Notes: a model not told the origin generated them from the sequence alone. A stretch of 64,000 nt of DNA from Bariatricus massiliensis (GCF_900086725.1 NZ_LT574836.1:124001-188000); one strand, 5' to 3'; shown: positions 7,405 through 17,199, counted from the stretch's first letter. A program made the numbers and translations.

Positions 7405-9348
7405 ATGAAAAGAATAATAAATTTAAGAAGTTCAAGAACAAGAATGTTTATTTTAAGTATTGTCGATATTATTACTATTATAGTTAACTCATACCTTTCT
7501 CTTTTGATAAGGCATGAGTTGCATTATGATTGGATACCACATGAATATATTCATGACATTTGTACCTATATGGTAATCAATATTATTACAACAATTATCA
7601 TATTTATTTTAATGAATCTGTATCGTAGTGTTTGGACGTTTGCTGGACTTCATGAAGCAATTCTTATTGTGGGGGCTTGTGTTTTATCTACGGCATTTCA
7701 AGCGTTGGGTATGACATTCCTTGTACTGCAAGTACCAAGAAGTTATTATGTATACTATTGTTTTTTGTTGATTTTAACCACTATGGTTACACGATTCTCA
7801 TATAGAGGATTACGTATTATTAGAAAAGAGTGGGGAAGGACAGGTCAAAGGGCAGCGTACAACACCATGGTCATTGGGGCAGGTGAAGCTGGAAGCATTA
7901 TTATCAATGAACTGAAGACAAGTGGAAGATTGAGTAGCAGGGTGGTTTGTGTTATTGATGATAATCCTTCTAAGAAAGGAAAGTATTTGCATGGAGTACG
8001 AATAGTTGGGGATAGAAGTACAATTGTTCACTTTGCAGAGAAATATGACGTTAATGAAATAATTTTGGCAATTCCATCTGCAAAGGCCAAAGATACAAAA
8101 GAAATTCTGCGAATTTGCAATCAGACCAATTGCAAGCTGAAAGTGCTTCCGGGAATGTATCAATTTATTACTGGCGAAGTGACAGTTTCAAAACTTAGAG
8201 ATGTATCTATTGATGATTTACTAGGGCGCGATGCAATAAATATTGATTTAGATAGTGTTGCTGCATATATTAAAGGGAAAACAGTTTTGATTACAGGCGG
8301 GGGAGGTTCTATTGGAAGCGAATTGTGCCGTCAGATTGCTGCGTATGGCCCCCATCGTTTGATTGTTTTTGATATTTATGAAAATAATGCTTATGACATA
8401 CAGCAAGAGTTGAAAAAAAAGTATCCTGAATTACAGCTTGAAGTTTTGATTGGGTCAGTGAGAAATACAAAAAGAATAGAAACGGTGATGGAGTATTATC
8501 GTCCAGATGTTGTATATCATGCAGCGGCACATAAACACGTGCCCCTTATGGAAGATAGTCCTAATGAAGCAATCAAAAATAATGTTTTTGGAACATATAA
8601 AACCGCACGTGCGGCTGATAAATATGGGGTGAAGCGTTTTGTGTTGATTTCAACAGATAAAGCAGTCAATCCAACGAATATCATGGGAGCTTCTAAACGA
8701 ATGTGCGAGATGGTAATCCAAACATTTAACCGATATTCTTCAACTGAATATGTTGCAGTACGTTTTGGCAATGTACTTGGAAGTAATGGAAGTGTAATAC
8801 CTTTATTTAAGAAGCAGATGCTGGAAGGAGGTCCAGTTACAGTAACACATCCGGATATTATTCGCTATTTTATGACAATCCCAGAAGCTGTATCTCTTGT
8901 GCTTCAAGCAGGAGCCTTTGCTAATGGAGGAGAAATCTTTGTGTTGGATATGGGGGAACCAGTGAAAATAGCCGATTTGGCGAAGAATTTAATTCGCTTA
9001 TCGGGGTATACTTTAGGTGTAGATATGGATATAGTCTACACAGGTTTAAGACCGGGGGAAAAGTTGTATGAGGAAATTTTGACTGAGGAAGAAGGACTAC
9101 AGAAAACTAAAAACGATTTGATATATATAGGTAAACCGTTGGAATTTGATGAAGTACATTTCCTTTCTGAATTAAAAAAGCTTGAACAGGCAGCAATAGA
9201 GGAATCTTGGGACATAAAACAAATAGTTTCTGGTATTATTCCAACATATCATATTCGCCCTGAAGATCAGAAAAGAGATGAAGAGACAAAAAGACAATTA
9301 TGTAATTTGGGAAAGTTTAGCCATGAAGGGCCAGTTGTGGAGGAATAA
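7405..9348 (+). CDS. Membrane-bound UDP-sugar 4,6-dehydratase (PglF/WbpM/CapD type)
   Basis: Converts a UDP-GlcNAc-type sugar to its 4-keto-6-deoxy form, the first step toward a 4-amino-4,6-dideoxy sugar. The N-terminus has about four membrane helices, then a first Rossmann fold (VIGAGEAGS), then the catalytic SDR domain (ITGGGGSIGSE). The active-site region TDKAVNPTNIMGASKR has Met where ordinary SDRs have Tyr, as in long PglF/WbpM enzymes. ATG 7405 is chosen because AAGAGG stands 6 bases before it; in-frame TTG 7387 and ATG 7390 lack a site. The next gene, an aminotransferase, starts 3 nt after it, consistent with a PglF-PglE pair. Confidence 0.9.
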   Translation: MKRIINLRSSRTRMFILSIVDIITIIVNSYLSLLIRHELHYDWIPHEYIHDICTYMVINIITTIIIFILMNLYRSVWTFAGLHEAILIVGACVLSTAFQALGMTFLVLQVPRSYYVYYCFLLILTTMVTRFSYRGLRIIRKEWGRTGQRAAYNTMVIGAGEAGSIIINELKTSGRLSSRVVCVIDDNPSKKGKYLHGVRIVGDRSTIVHFAEKYDVNEIILAIPSAKAKDTKEILRICNQTNCKLKVLPGMYQFITGEVTVSKLRDVSIDDLLGRDAINIDLDSVAAYIKGKTVLITGGGGSIGSELCRQIAAYGPHRLIVFDIYENNAYDIQQELKKKYPELQLEVLIGSVRNTKRIETVMEYYRPDVVYHAAAHKHVPLMEDSPNEAIKNNVFGTYKTARAADKYGVKRFVLISTDKAVNPTNIMGASKRMCEMVIQTFNRYSSTEYVAVRFGNVLGSNGSVIPLFKKQMLEGGPVTVTHPDIIRYFMTIPEAVSLVLQAGAFANGGEIFVLDMGEPVKIADLAKNLIRLSGYTLGVDMDIVYTGLRPGEKLYEEILTEEEGLQKTKNDLIYIGKPLEFDEVHFLSELKKLEQAAIEESWDIKQIVSGIIPTYHIRPEDQKRDEETKRQLCNLGKFSHEGPVVEE

Positions 9349-9350
9349 AA

Positions 9351-10553
9351 ATGGAAAATAAACATATAGCTTTTTCACCGCCGGATATCACGGAAGAAGA
9401 AATTAAAGAAGTTGTGGATACATTAAAAAGTGGATGGATAACGACAGGACCCAAAACAAAACAATTTGAGACACAGTTAGCACAATATTGTCATGTAAAT
9501 AAAGTGGCGTGCCTTAATTCGGCTACGGCTTGTGCGGAACTGGCATTGCGTGTCCTTGGAATTGGGGGGGGGGATGAAGTGATAACGTCAGCATATACGT
9601 ATTCAGCTTCAGCCAGTGTTGTGTGTCACGTAGGAGCTAAACTTGTATTAGTAGATACGGCGAAAGATTCTTTTGAAATGGATTATACAAAACTGGAAGA
9701 TGCCATAACTGAAAATACAAAGGCTATCATACCAGTAGATATTGCAGGAATTTTATGTGATTACGATAAGATATTTGAAATAGTTGAAAGAAAAAGTTTT
9801 CTGTTTAAGCCTAATAGTGAAATTCAAAAGAAAATAGGGAGAATTGCCGTTGTCGCTGATAGTGCGCATGCTTTCGGCGCACATAAAAATGGGAAATGTG
9901 CGGGTGAGATTGCAGATTTTACCAGTTTTTCTTTTCATGCTGTAAAAAATTTAACGACTGGTGAAGGTGGAGCTTTGGCTTGGAGAAGTATAGATGGGAT
10001 TTCGGATGAAGAAATATATAAAGAAATTATGCTTATGTCTCTTCATGGACAATCTAAAGATGCTTTATCTAAAATACAATTAGGAGCATGGGAATATGAT
10101 ATTGTTGCTCCTTATTATAAGTGCAATATGACAGATATAATGGCTTCTATCGGATTGGCTCAGCTAAAGCGATATACACAGTTGCTAAATCAAAGAAAGC
10201 ATATTATAGAAAAGTATAATCAGGGATTTCAGAATCTTCCTGTGACTGTACTAGAACATTTTGGAACAGATTATTCGTCAAGCGGCCATTTGTATCTGAC
10301 TCGTATTAATGGCAAGAATAGAGAAGAATGTAATCAGATTATTGTTGAAATGGCCAATTTAGGTATAGCTACAAATGTACATTATAAACCATTACCAATT
10401 TTTACTGGATACAAAAAAATGGGATTCAATGTTCAAGATTTTCCCAATGCATATTCACAATATGAAAACGAAATTACTTTGCCGCTGCATACAAAACTCA
10501 CAGATGAAGAGATTGAGTATATTATTCAAGAGTTTGCGCGGCTTGTTAGTTAA
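9351..10553 (+). CDS. DegT/DnrJ/EryC1-family sugar aminotransferase (PglE-like), with a G10 tract
   Basis: A PLP-dependent aminotransferase that should transfer an amino group to C4 of the 4-keto sugar made by the preceding dehydratase, giving a UDP-4-amino-4,6-dideoxyhexose. The 400-residue length is normal. The PLP Lys is K199 in HAVKNLTTGEGGALAW; the substrate loop LKSGWITTGP and the conserved GGGDEVITSAYTY are present. Ten consecutive G residues (9564-9573) encode the GGG of this last motif; the gene is in frame as read. Gain or loss of one G would truncate it. Acceptance of a PglE-like substrate is inferred from its neighbour. Confidence 0.9.
   Translation: MENKHIAFSPPDITEEEIKEVVDTLKSGWITTGPKTKQFETQLAQYCHVNKVACLNSATACAELALRVLGIGGGDEVITSAYTYSASASVVCHVGAKLVLVDTAKDSFEMDYTKLEDAITENTKAIIPVDIAGILCDYDKIFEIVERKSFLFKPNSEIQKKIGRIAVVADSAHAFGAHKNGKCAGEIADFTSFSFHAVKNLTTGEGGALAWRSIDGISDEEIYKEIMLMSLHGQSKDALSKIQLGAWEYDIVAPYYKCNMTDIMASIGLAQLKRYTQLLNQRKHIIEKYNQGFQNLPVTVLEHFGTDYSSSGHLYLTRINGKNREECNQIIVEMANLGIATNVHYKPLPIFTGYKKMGFNVQDFPNAYSQYENEITLPLHTKLTDEEIEYIIQEFARLVS
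9564..9573 (+). repeat. G10 homopolymer in coding sequence (possible phase-variation tract)
   Basis: Ten uninterrupted G residues about 70 codons into the aminotransferase gene, in an otherwise AT-rich locus. Codons read ATT GGG GGG GGG GAT. Long G tracts are a known slipped-strand phase-variation device in surface glycan genes of other bacteria; here it is a candidate only. Confidence 0.6.
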
Positions 10554-10565
10554 GGAAGAAATTAC

Positions 10566-11249
10566 ATGAGAAAATGGGATGAATTACCTCGAGATATGAA
10601 AAATATGGAAGTAAAATATTATTATCAAATACTGCAGAGTAGAAAAGCTAGTTTAATAATGAAACGAGTAATGGACATTTTACTTTCTGCTATTTTACTT
10701 ATTATTTTACTTCCGCTATTTCTATTAGTTGGAATTATAATCAAGGTGGATTCACATGGGCCTGTAATGTTCCGTCAAATGCGTATAACACAGTATGAGA
10801 GAAAATTTCGGATTTTTAAGTTTCGTACAATGGTGGAAAATGCTGAGCAGGTTGGAACTCAGGTTACTACAAAAGGGGATATGCGTGTTACTCGGGTGGG
10901 AAAGTTTTTGCGAAAATATAGGATTGACGAAATCCCACAGTTAATTAATATATTTTTGGGAGATATGACTTTTGTAGGAACGCGTCCAGAAGTTGAAAAG
11001 TATGTGCATTATTATACAGATGCTATGAAAGCAACACTGCTTTTACCAGCCGGGGTAACATCAAGAACAAGTATATTGTATAAAGATGAAGAGAAACTGT
11101 TGGATGAGGCAAAAGATGCTGATGAAGTATATGTTAATATTATTCTTCCAGAAAAAATGAAGTATAATTTAGCTTTGATAGAAGAGTTCAATTTTTGGGA
11201 AGACATTAAAACAATGTTACTTACAGTGAAAGCAGTTATTAAGAGATAG
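10566..11249 (+). CDS. Initiating phosphoglycosyltransferase (PglC/WcaJ-type bacterial sugar transferase)
   Basis: Moves a sugar-1-phosphate from a UDP-sugar to undecaprenyl phosphate, starting the repeat unit on the inner membrane face. The 227-residue small monotopic type has one hydrophobic membrane-associated helix (about 38-60, ILLSAILLIILLPLFLLVG), the KFRTM motif, and the catalytic Asp-Glu pair in YRIDEIPQLINIFLGDM, followed by FVGTRPEV. It follows the dehydratase/aminotransferase pair, so the primed sugar may be the 4-amino-4,6-dideoxy sugar or an acetylated form of it. The first 35 residues before the membrane helix are longer than in minimal PglC proteins. Confidence 0.9.
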   Translation: MRKWDELPRDMKNMEVKYYYQILQSRKASLIMKRVMDILLSAILLIILLPLFLLVGIIIKVDSHGPVMFRQMRITQYERKFRIFKFRTMVENAEQVGTQVTTKGDMRVTRVGKFLRKYRIDEIPQLINIFLGDMTFVGTRPEVEKYVHYYTDAMKATLLLPAGVTSRTSILYKDEEKLLDEAKDADEVYVNIILPEKMKYNLALIEEFNFWEDIKTMLLTVKAVIKR

Positions 11250-11272
11250 GATATAGACAAGGAGAGACAAGA

Positions 11273-12535
11273 ATGAATGTCTGGATTGTAAATCATTATG
11301 CTATACCTCCAAGTATGGGAGGGTTGGTGCGACATTACTATTTTTCAAAGTATCTTCAAAAGAAAGGGCACAATATTAAGATATTTACTTCTGGCATTAT
11401 TCACAATACAAATATCAATTTAGTTAAAGGTAAAGAATTGTTTAAAGAAAGCTATCAGGATGGTATTGAATATACATTTGTAAAAAGCAGAGCATATCAT
11501 GGAAATGGAATAGATCGTATAATAAATATGATTGATTTTCCTTTTAAAATGTGGAAAACATTGAAGATTTTTTTCAAGCAAAACAGGCCAGATGTTATTT
11601 ATGCGTCATCTCCAGATTTGTTTGTTGCTTTTTTTGCTTTGCTTTTTGGGAAAAGGTATAAACTACCAGTGGTGTTGGAAGTAAGGGATTTATGGCCGGA
11701 ATCAATTGTTCACTATAATGGTATGAAAAAGAGCAATCCTATTATTTGGACATTGTATCAACTGGAAAGATGGATGTATAAGGAAGCTGATAAACTTATA
11801 TTTACATTTGAAGGCGGGAAAAAGTATATTATTGACAAAAAGTGGGATAAAAAAATATCTTTAGATAAAATTGAGTATGTCAATAATGGAGTGGATTTAG
11901 CTGAGTTTGCAATAAACAAAGATAAATATAAAGTTAGTGATGCAATTCTTGAAAATGCTAGTTTGTTTAAAGTTGTGTATGTTGGTTCAATTCGTTTGGT
12001 TAATCATCTGAGCGATTTAGTGGAGGCGGCAAAGGTAATACGGGAATGGGGATATGATAATATTGTGTTTTTAATATATGGAGATGGAACAGAAAAAGAA
12101 ATGTTAGAAGAAAAATGTAAACAAGAAAATCTTCGGATGTTTTTTAGAGGACGGGTTGAAAAAAAATATGTGCCATATATTTTGTCTAAATCAGATTTGA
12201 ATATTGTCAATGTTAAGAATTCTGGATTGGTAAAATATGGGTGCAGTTGGAATAAATTATTTGAATATGCTGCGAGTGAAAAACCAGTATTAAGTAATTT
12301 GCCAACCAGTTATGATTTAATTTGTAATTACCACTTTGGCGAAAGTAAAATGTTTAATACGGCGGAAGAATACGCCAGCGCAATTATACAATTTTCTAAA
12401 TTGTCGACTTCTGAATATGAAGAGTATTGCAATAATGCTAAAGCAGTAGGAACTTATTTTGATTATACAATTTTGACAAATGAAATTGAACGTATACTTG
12501 AAGAGAGTATTCAATGCAAAGGAGAAAGTAGATGA
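11273..12535 (+). CDS. Glycosyltransferase, GT4/WbuB-like
   Basis: A GT-B fold glycosyltransferase of 420 residues. The N-terminus MNVWIVNHYAIPPSMGGLVRHYY with its Gly-rich acceptor loop, the LEVRDLWPES motif near residue 140, and a C-terminal nucleotide-sugar domain (VYVGSIRLVNHLSDLV, YGDGTEKEML, WNKLFEYAASEKPVL) resemble WbuB-type enzymes that add the second sugar in O-antigen and capsule assembly. It probably acts on the lipid-linked product of the initiating transferase. The sugar used cannot be read from sequence. It ends in a 4-nt overlap with the epimerase gene. Confidence 0.85.
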   Translation: MNVWIVNHYAIPPSMGGLVRHYYFSKYLQKKGHNIKIFTSGIIHNTNINLVKGKELFKESYQDGIEYTFVKSRAYHGNGIDRIINMIDFPFKMWKTLKIFFKQNRPDVIYASSPDLFVAFFALLFGKRYKLPVVLEVRDLWPESIVHYNGMKKSNPIIWTLYQLERWMYKEADKLIFTFEGGKKYIIDKKWDKKISLDKIEYVNNGVDLAEFAINKDKYKVSDAILENASLFKVVYVGSIRLVNHLSDLVEAAKVIREWGYDNIVFLIYGDGTEKEMLEEKCKQENLRMFFRGRVEKKYVPYILSKSDLNIVNVKNSGLVKYGCSWNKLFEYAASEKPVLSNLPTSYDLICNYHFGESKMFNTAEEYASAIIQFSKLSTSEYEEYCNNAKAVGTYFDYTILTNEIERILEESIQCKGESR

Positions 12536-13626
12536 AAGTATTGACCGTTGTGGGCGCTAGACCACAATTTATTAAAGCAGCAGCAGTTTCAAGAATTATT
12601 AGAAGTGAGATAAACGAATTTTTAGTTCATACTGGTCAGCATTATGATAATAATATGTCGAAAGTGTTTTTTGATGAGCTACATATTCCTATACCAAATG
12701 TAAATCTAGGAGTGGGATCTGCTTCACATGCAAAACAAACAGCGGAGATGCTTGTAAAATTGGAAGAAGTGATGATTAAAGAAAACCCGGATGCTGTTCT
12801 TCTATATGGAGATACTAATTCAACCTTAGCAGGGGCTATTGCAGCTGGAAAATTAAATATACCGATTGCACATATAGAAGCAGGTGTACGGTGTGGAGTT
12901 AAGGATATGCCAGAAGAACAAAATAGGATTATTACAGATCATTTGGCGCAATGGAATTTTGCACCCTCTATAGATGGAATAAAGGGACTGGAGAGTGAAG
13001 GAATCGGAGAAACGGGATATTTTGTTGGAGACGTAATGTATGATGCGTTGTTATATTATGGTAAAATGGTGGACAAAGTAGAATCTTGGATATTTTATAA
13101 TAAACTTGAACTTTTGGATGGCAAAAAGATAGAAATTAATTTAGAGAATGGATGGTATCTAAGCACTATACACAGACCCGAAAACACGGATAAGGCTGAA
13201 AAGTTTATTGAAATAGTAGAAGCATTGAATGCATTGGATAAGCCAGTTGTTTTTCCGGTACATCCCAGAACGCAAAAGAGCGTTTTGAATAACAAAATGG
13301 CAGATAAGTACACTAATATTTTATTTGTTGAACCATTAGGATATATGGAGATGATTTTCTTCTGTAAGAATGCATGTAAGATAATTACAGATTCAGGTGG
13401 ACTTCATAAAGAAAGCTATTTGATGAAAGTGCCGGGGGTTGTTATTCTTCGCAATACGGGGTGGGTAGAGACCTTGGATGGTAGTTGGAATGTGCTTGCT
13501 TCCCCTGATAGAAAGGATATTTTGCAAAAAGTATATGATACAAAGATTGATGAGTCAAAATGGAAAAGATGTTATGGTAATGGAGACGCAGCAAAAAAGA
13601 TTCTTGAAATATTGAAGAAAGGGTAA
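12532..13626 (+). CDS. wecB: Non-hydrolysing UDP-GlcNAc 2-epimerase family (WecB/WbpI)
   Basis: Inverts C2 of a UDP-2-acetamido sugar, turning a gluco into a manno configuration. The 364-residue protein has the family signature VGARPQFIK at its start, HTGQHYD, YGDTNSTLAG, the acid motif AHIEAGVRCGVKDMPEEQNRI, and STIHRPENTD. Members may act on UDP-GlcNAc (WecB) or on UDP-GlcNAc(3NAc)A (WbpI). Because the downstream genes at 15875-20372 encode the whole set for a 2,3-diacetamido uronic acid, a WbpI role is plausible. Genes overlap at both the 5' end and closely at the 3' end, so it is part of a single operon. Confidence 0.88.
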   Translation: MKVLTVVGARPQFIKAAAVSRIIRSEINEFLVHTGQHYDNNMSKVFFDELHIPIPNVNLGVGSASHAKQTAEMLVKLEEVMIKENPDAVLLYGDTNSTLAGAIAAGKLNIPIAHIEAGVRCGVKDMPEEQNRIITDHLAQWNFAPSIDGIKGLESEGIGETGYFVGDVMYDALLYYGKMVDKVESWIFYNKLELLDGKKIEINLENGWYLSTIHRPENTDKAEKFIEIVEALNALDKPVVFPVHPRTQKSVLNNKMADKYTNILFVEPLGYMEMIFFCKNACKIITDSGGLHKESYLMKVPGVVILRNTGWVETLDGSWNVLASPDRKDILQKVYDTKIDESKWKRCYGNGDAAKKILEILKKG

Positions 13627-13628
13627 AT

Positions 13629-14744
13629 ATGAATAAAAGATGTATTTTTCATGTACCCAATTATATTGATCCACAAGGAAAGTCAGGGTCTCAGGTTAGA
13701 CCAATGAAAATAAAGAAGGCTTTTGAAAATATAGGGTTTCAAGTGGATTTCGTGATGGGAGAAAGTAAAGCGCGGAAAGCTGCGATTAAAAAAATCAAAC
13801 ATAATATAAACAATGGAGTCAGATATGATTTTTTATACAGTGAGAGTAGCACAATGCCTACACTATTAACAGATAAGAATCATTTGCCGTTGCACCCATT
13901 TTTGGATTTCGACTTTTTTAAGTTTTGTAAAAAAAGAGGAATAAAAATTGGACTTTTTTATAGGGATATGTATTGGAAGTTTGGTGAATATAAACAGGCG
14001 GTTCCGGTACACCAGAGAACGATAACAGTGCCAATGTATAAATATGATTTAAAAATGTACAATAAATTGTTGGATATTTTATATATTCCATCTTCTGGTG
14101 TTAGGTCATATCTGCCAGAATGCTATACTCCTAATGTTGTATGCCTGCCGCCCGGAGCTGTGTTGAATCAGCATATTTTGGAAAAACGAAGAACATATTT
14201 TGAAACAAGACAAAAAGGAAGTATCAAAATATTTTATGTTGGAGGAGTAAATGGAGTATATGATTTGTCGTTGACATTAAAAGTATTGAAGCAAAAACCG
14301 TTTGTAAACATGACTATATGCTGTAGAGAGAAAGAGTGGGAAGAGTATAAAAGTTATTATGCACCATATTTAACAGAACGGATACAGATTATACATAAAT
14401 CAGGAGAAGATTTGCAGCCATACTATTTACAGGCAGATATATGTAGCTGCTTTTTTGAAGCTACCGAATATAGAAGTATGGCTATGCCAATCAAACTTTT
14501 TGAATATGTAAGTTATACGACGCCTATTATAGCTACAAAAAATACTGAAGCAGGACGGATTATGGAGGAACATCAAATAGGATGGAGTCTAAAGTATGAA
14601 GAAAACGAATTCTCTGATTTCTTGGATAAACTTTATGAGAACCAAGATGTTTTAAAGGAAAAGCACTTGAAAGTAGTGTCTTATCTATATGAAAACACAT
14701 GGGAATGTCGGGCGAAGAAGGTTGCAGTAGAGTTAGGGGGATAA
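13629..14744 (+). CDS. Probable glycosyltransferase (GT-B fold), acceptor unknown
   Basis: A 371-residue protein with a GT-B layout but weak family motifs. The N-terminus FHVPNYIDPQGKSGSQVRPMKI and a middle KIFYVGGVNGVYDLSLTLKVL are followed by an E-x7-E-like donor region (ATEYRSMAMPIKLFEYVSYTTPIIATKNTEAG). It sits between the epimerase and another glycosyltransferase with 2-nt gaps, so it belongs to the same operon and most likely adds one sugar of the repeat unit. No specific activity can be assigned. Confidence 0.75.
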   Translation: MNKRCIFHVPNYIDPQGKSGSQVRPMKIKKAFENIGFQVDFVMGESKARKAAIKKIKHNINNGVRYDFLYSESSTMPTLLTDKNHLPLHPFLDFDFFKFCKKRGIKIGLFYRDMYWKFGEYKQAVPVHQRTITVPMYKYDLKMYNKLLDILYIPSSGVRSYLPECYTPNVVCLPPGAVLNQHILEKRRTYFETRQKGSIKIFYVGGVNGVYDLSLTLKVLKQKPFVNMTICCREKEWEEYKSYYAPYLTERIQIIHKSGEDLQPYYLQADICSCFFEATEYRSMAMPIKLFEYVSYTTPIIATKNTEAGRIMEEHQIGWSLKYEENEFSDFLDKLYENQDVLKEKHLKVVSYLYENTWECRAKKVAVELGG

Positions 14745-14745
14745 A

Positions 14746-15903
14746 ATGCGAATATTGTTTTTATCGGCAGCGAGCAGTGTGCATACAGTTAAATGGGTAA
14801 ATGCATTGGCGATGCGTGGGCATGAAGTACATTTGATTTTTAATAAAGGGCACGAACCGAAAAATGGTGAAATTGATAGGCAGGTTACACTTCATCAATT
14901 GAAATTTCAAGGGATTGTGGCGTACTATTTGAACGCTAAAGAATTAAAAAAGATAACACAACGTATAAAACCTGAGATAATCAATGTTCATTATGCCAGT
15001 GGATATGGAACATTGGCAAGAATAGCTGGGATTGGACCGGTTTTATTGTCGGTGTGGGGAAGCGATGTTTATGATTTTCCGTATGAAAGTAAATTGAAAA
15101 ACCAAATTTTGAAAAAGAATGTACGTTATGCTAAACGGTTAGCATCTACAAGTAATTGTATGGCAGATAAGCTACGAGAGGTAATGGATGATAGTTCTCT
15201 GGAGGTGACAATCACTCCCTTCGGTATAGATTTGGAATTGTTTAATCCAGAAAGATTCGAAAAACAAAAAGATAAAATTGTCATTGGTAATGTCAAAGCA
15301 TTAAAAGCTAAATATGGAATATTAGAGTTTATAGATGCGGTGGCGATGCTTTTGGATATGCTTAAGGAGGCTGGAGAAAAGGATATAGCGGAAAAAATTC
15401 AGGTAGAAATATATGGGGACGGCGAACAGAAGAAGTTGATTTTACAAAAAATAATGCTCAATGGGTTAGAGGATGTTGTACTGATAAAAGGGAAAATACC
15501 CAATAATGAAGTCCCGAATGCATTGAGTCATTTTGCGATTTTTTGTGCAACTAGTATGTATGAAAGTGAGAGTTTTGGGGTGGCTGTGGTTGAAGCAATG
15601 GCGATGAAGTTACCAGTGGTGGTTACTGATGTTGCAGGATTTAAAGAAGTTGTAGTGGATGGAGAAACAGGAGTCATAGTTAATCGACAAAAGATAAGTG
15701 AAATAGCGGGAGCACTTAAGCATTTGGTTTTAGACGAAAAGGAACGAGAGCGTTTAGGTGAAAATGGACGAAAACGAGTGGAGAAGCTATACAATTGGAA
15801 GAAAAATGTTGATGTAATGGAGCTTTTGTACAATAAACTCAAACAAGAGTCAAAAGCGGTAATAGGAGGAAAAAATGAAAGAACAATTATTGAAAAAGAT
15901 TAA
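14746..15903 (+). CDS. Glycosyltransferase family 4
   Basis: A 385-residue GT4 enzyme. The N-terminal domain begins RILFLSAASSVHTVKWVNALAMRGHEVHLI, and the donor domain has VEIYGDGEQKKLI and the E-x7-E motif ESESFGVAVVEAMAMKLPVVVTDVAGFKEVVVDGETG. It works on the cytoplasmic side during repeat-unit assembly. Its 3' end overlaps the next gene, the UDP-sugar dehydrogenase, by 29 nt. Substrate unknown. Confidence 0.88.
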   Translation: MRILFLSAASSVHTVKWVNALAMRGHEVHLIFNKGHEPKNGEIDRQVTLHQLKFQGIVAYYLNAKELKKITQRIKPEIINVHYASGYGTLARIAGIGPVLLSVWGSDVYDFPYESKLKNQILKKNVRYAKRLASTSNCMADKLREVMDDSSLEVTITPFGIDLELFNPERFEKQKDKIVIGNVKALKAKYGILEFIDAVAMLLDMLKEAGEKDIAEKIQVEIYGDGEQKKLILQKIMLNGLEDVVLIKGKIPNNEVPNALSHFAIFCATSMYESESFGVAVVEAMAMKLPVVVTDVAGFKEVVVDGETGVIVNRQKISEIAGALKHLVLDEKERERLGENGRKRVEKLYNWKKNVDVMELLYNKLKQESKAVIGGKNERTIIEKD

Positions 15904-17188
15904 TGAGAAAAAGATTAAAGTTGGTGTGGTGGGACTTGGGTATGTAGGCCTTCCATTGGCAGTAGAAAAGGCAAAAGCAGGGTTTGTGACCATTGGATTT
16001 GATATTCAGAAAGATAAAGTTAATATGGTCAACCAAGGGCATAATTATATTGGAGATGTAGTAGACACCGATTTGAAAAAGCTGGTAGAAAGAAAAATGT
16101 TGAAAGCTACTACGGATTTTAGTTTTGTAAAAGATGTGGATTTTATTGCTATTTGTGTACCTACTCCACTGGATCTTCATCAACAGCCAGATATTAGTTT
16201 TGTACAGTCTTCCACAGAAGAAATTTCAAAGTATTTAACTAAAGGAACTATGGTAGTTTTGGAGTCGACAACGTATCCGGGAACAACAGAAGAATTGATT
16301 CGGCCAATTTTGGAGCAGGGGTCTGGATTAAAATGTGGCGAGGATTTTTATTTGGGATTTTCACCGGAGAGAGTAGATCCGGGAAACTTGATATATAAAA
16401 CTAAGAATACGCCTAAAGTTGTAGGCGCAATTGGTGCAGATGCAACAGAGGTAATTGCAACTATGTATCGTGCAGTCTTGGAGGGGGATGTATATGAAGT
16501 GTCATCTCCGGCCATTGCAGAAATGGAAAAAATATTAGAAAACACTTATAGAAACATTAATATAGGATTGATTAATGAATTGACAATGCTCTGTCAAAAG
16601 ATGGGCATCAGTATGTGGGAAGTAATAGATGCTGCAAAGACAAAACCCTATGGTTTTCAAGCGTTTTATCCTGGCCCAGGACTTGGCGGTCACTGTATAC
16701 CATTAGATCCATACTATCTCACATGGAAAGCAAGAGAATATGGATTTCATACTTCAATGATAGAAAGTTCTATGATGATTAATGATCAAATGCCAGAATA
16801 TTGCGTCGAGAGAGCAGGTAAAATATTAAACCGGTATCAAAAATCTTTAAATGGAGCAAAGATACTTATCTTAGGAGTTGCTTATAAGCAGGATATTGAT
16901 GATTACAGAGAAAGCCCTGCACTCAAAGTTATTGAGGTCTTAAAAAGAGAAAAAGCCAAAGTAGACTTTTTCGATCCATGGATTGCAGAATATAAATATA
17001 AAGGGGAAAAACATAGTGGACTCAAAAATATTACAGAAGACATTATAGCATCTTATGATTTGATTATGGTGACGTCTGCACATTCGAATGTTGATTATGA
17101 AATGGTGCAGAAGAATGCGAAAGTAGTTTTTGATACAAAAAATGTAATGAAAAATTTAAAAAATCAAGAGAATATAGAAATCCTATAG
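15875..17188 (+). CDS. UDP-N-acetyl-hexosamine 6-dehydrogenase (WbpA/WecC family)
   Basis: Oxidises C6 of a UDP-HexNAc to the uronic acid with NAD. The 437-residue protein has the NAD-binding motif VGVVGLGYVGLPLA (about 16-30), the substrate motif FSPERVDPGN, and the catalytic Cys274 in GPGLGGHCIPLDPYYLTWKA. The PERVDPG and IPLDP variants are typical of HexNAc enzymes rather than UDP-glucose dehydrogenases. Followed by an acetyltransferase, an oxidoreductase and an aminotransferase, it best fits WbpA (UDP-GlcNAc to UDP-GlcNAcA), the entry to 2,3-diamino uronic acids. With a WecB-type epimerase acting first, UDP-ManNAcA is the alternative. Confidence 0.9.
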   Translation: MKEQLLKKINEKKIKVGVVGLGYVGLPLAVEKAKAGFVTIGFDIQKDKVNMVNQGHNYIGDVVDTDLKKLVERKMLKATTDFSFVKDVDFIAICVPTPLDLHQQPDISFVQSSTEEISKYLTKGTMVVLESTTYPGTTEELIRPILEQGSGLKCGEDFYLGFSPERVDPGNLIYKTKNTPKVVGAIGADATEVIATMYRAVLEGDVYEVSSPAIAEMEKILENTYRNINIGLINELTMLCQKMGISMWEVIDAAKTKPYGFQAFYPGPGLGGHCIPLDPYYLTWKAREYGFHTSMIESSMMINDQMPEYCVERAGKILNRYQKSLNGAKILILGVAYKQDIDDYRESPALKVIEVLKREKAKVDFFDPWIAEYKYKGEKHSGLKNITEDIIASYDLIMVTSAHSNVDYEMVQKNAKVVFDTKNVMKNLKNQENIEIL

Positions 17189-17199
17189 GAGGATATAGA

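Noticed and set aside
9564..9573. Frameshift error in the aminotransferase at the G10 run
   Set aside because: The frame is intact through all conserved motifs before and after the tract, so as read the gene is whole.
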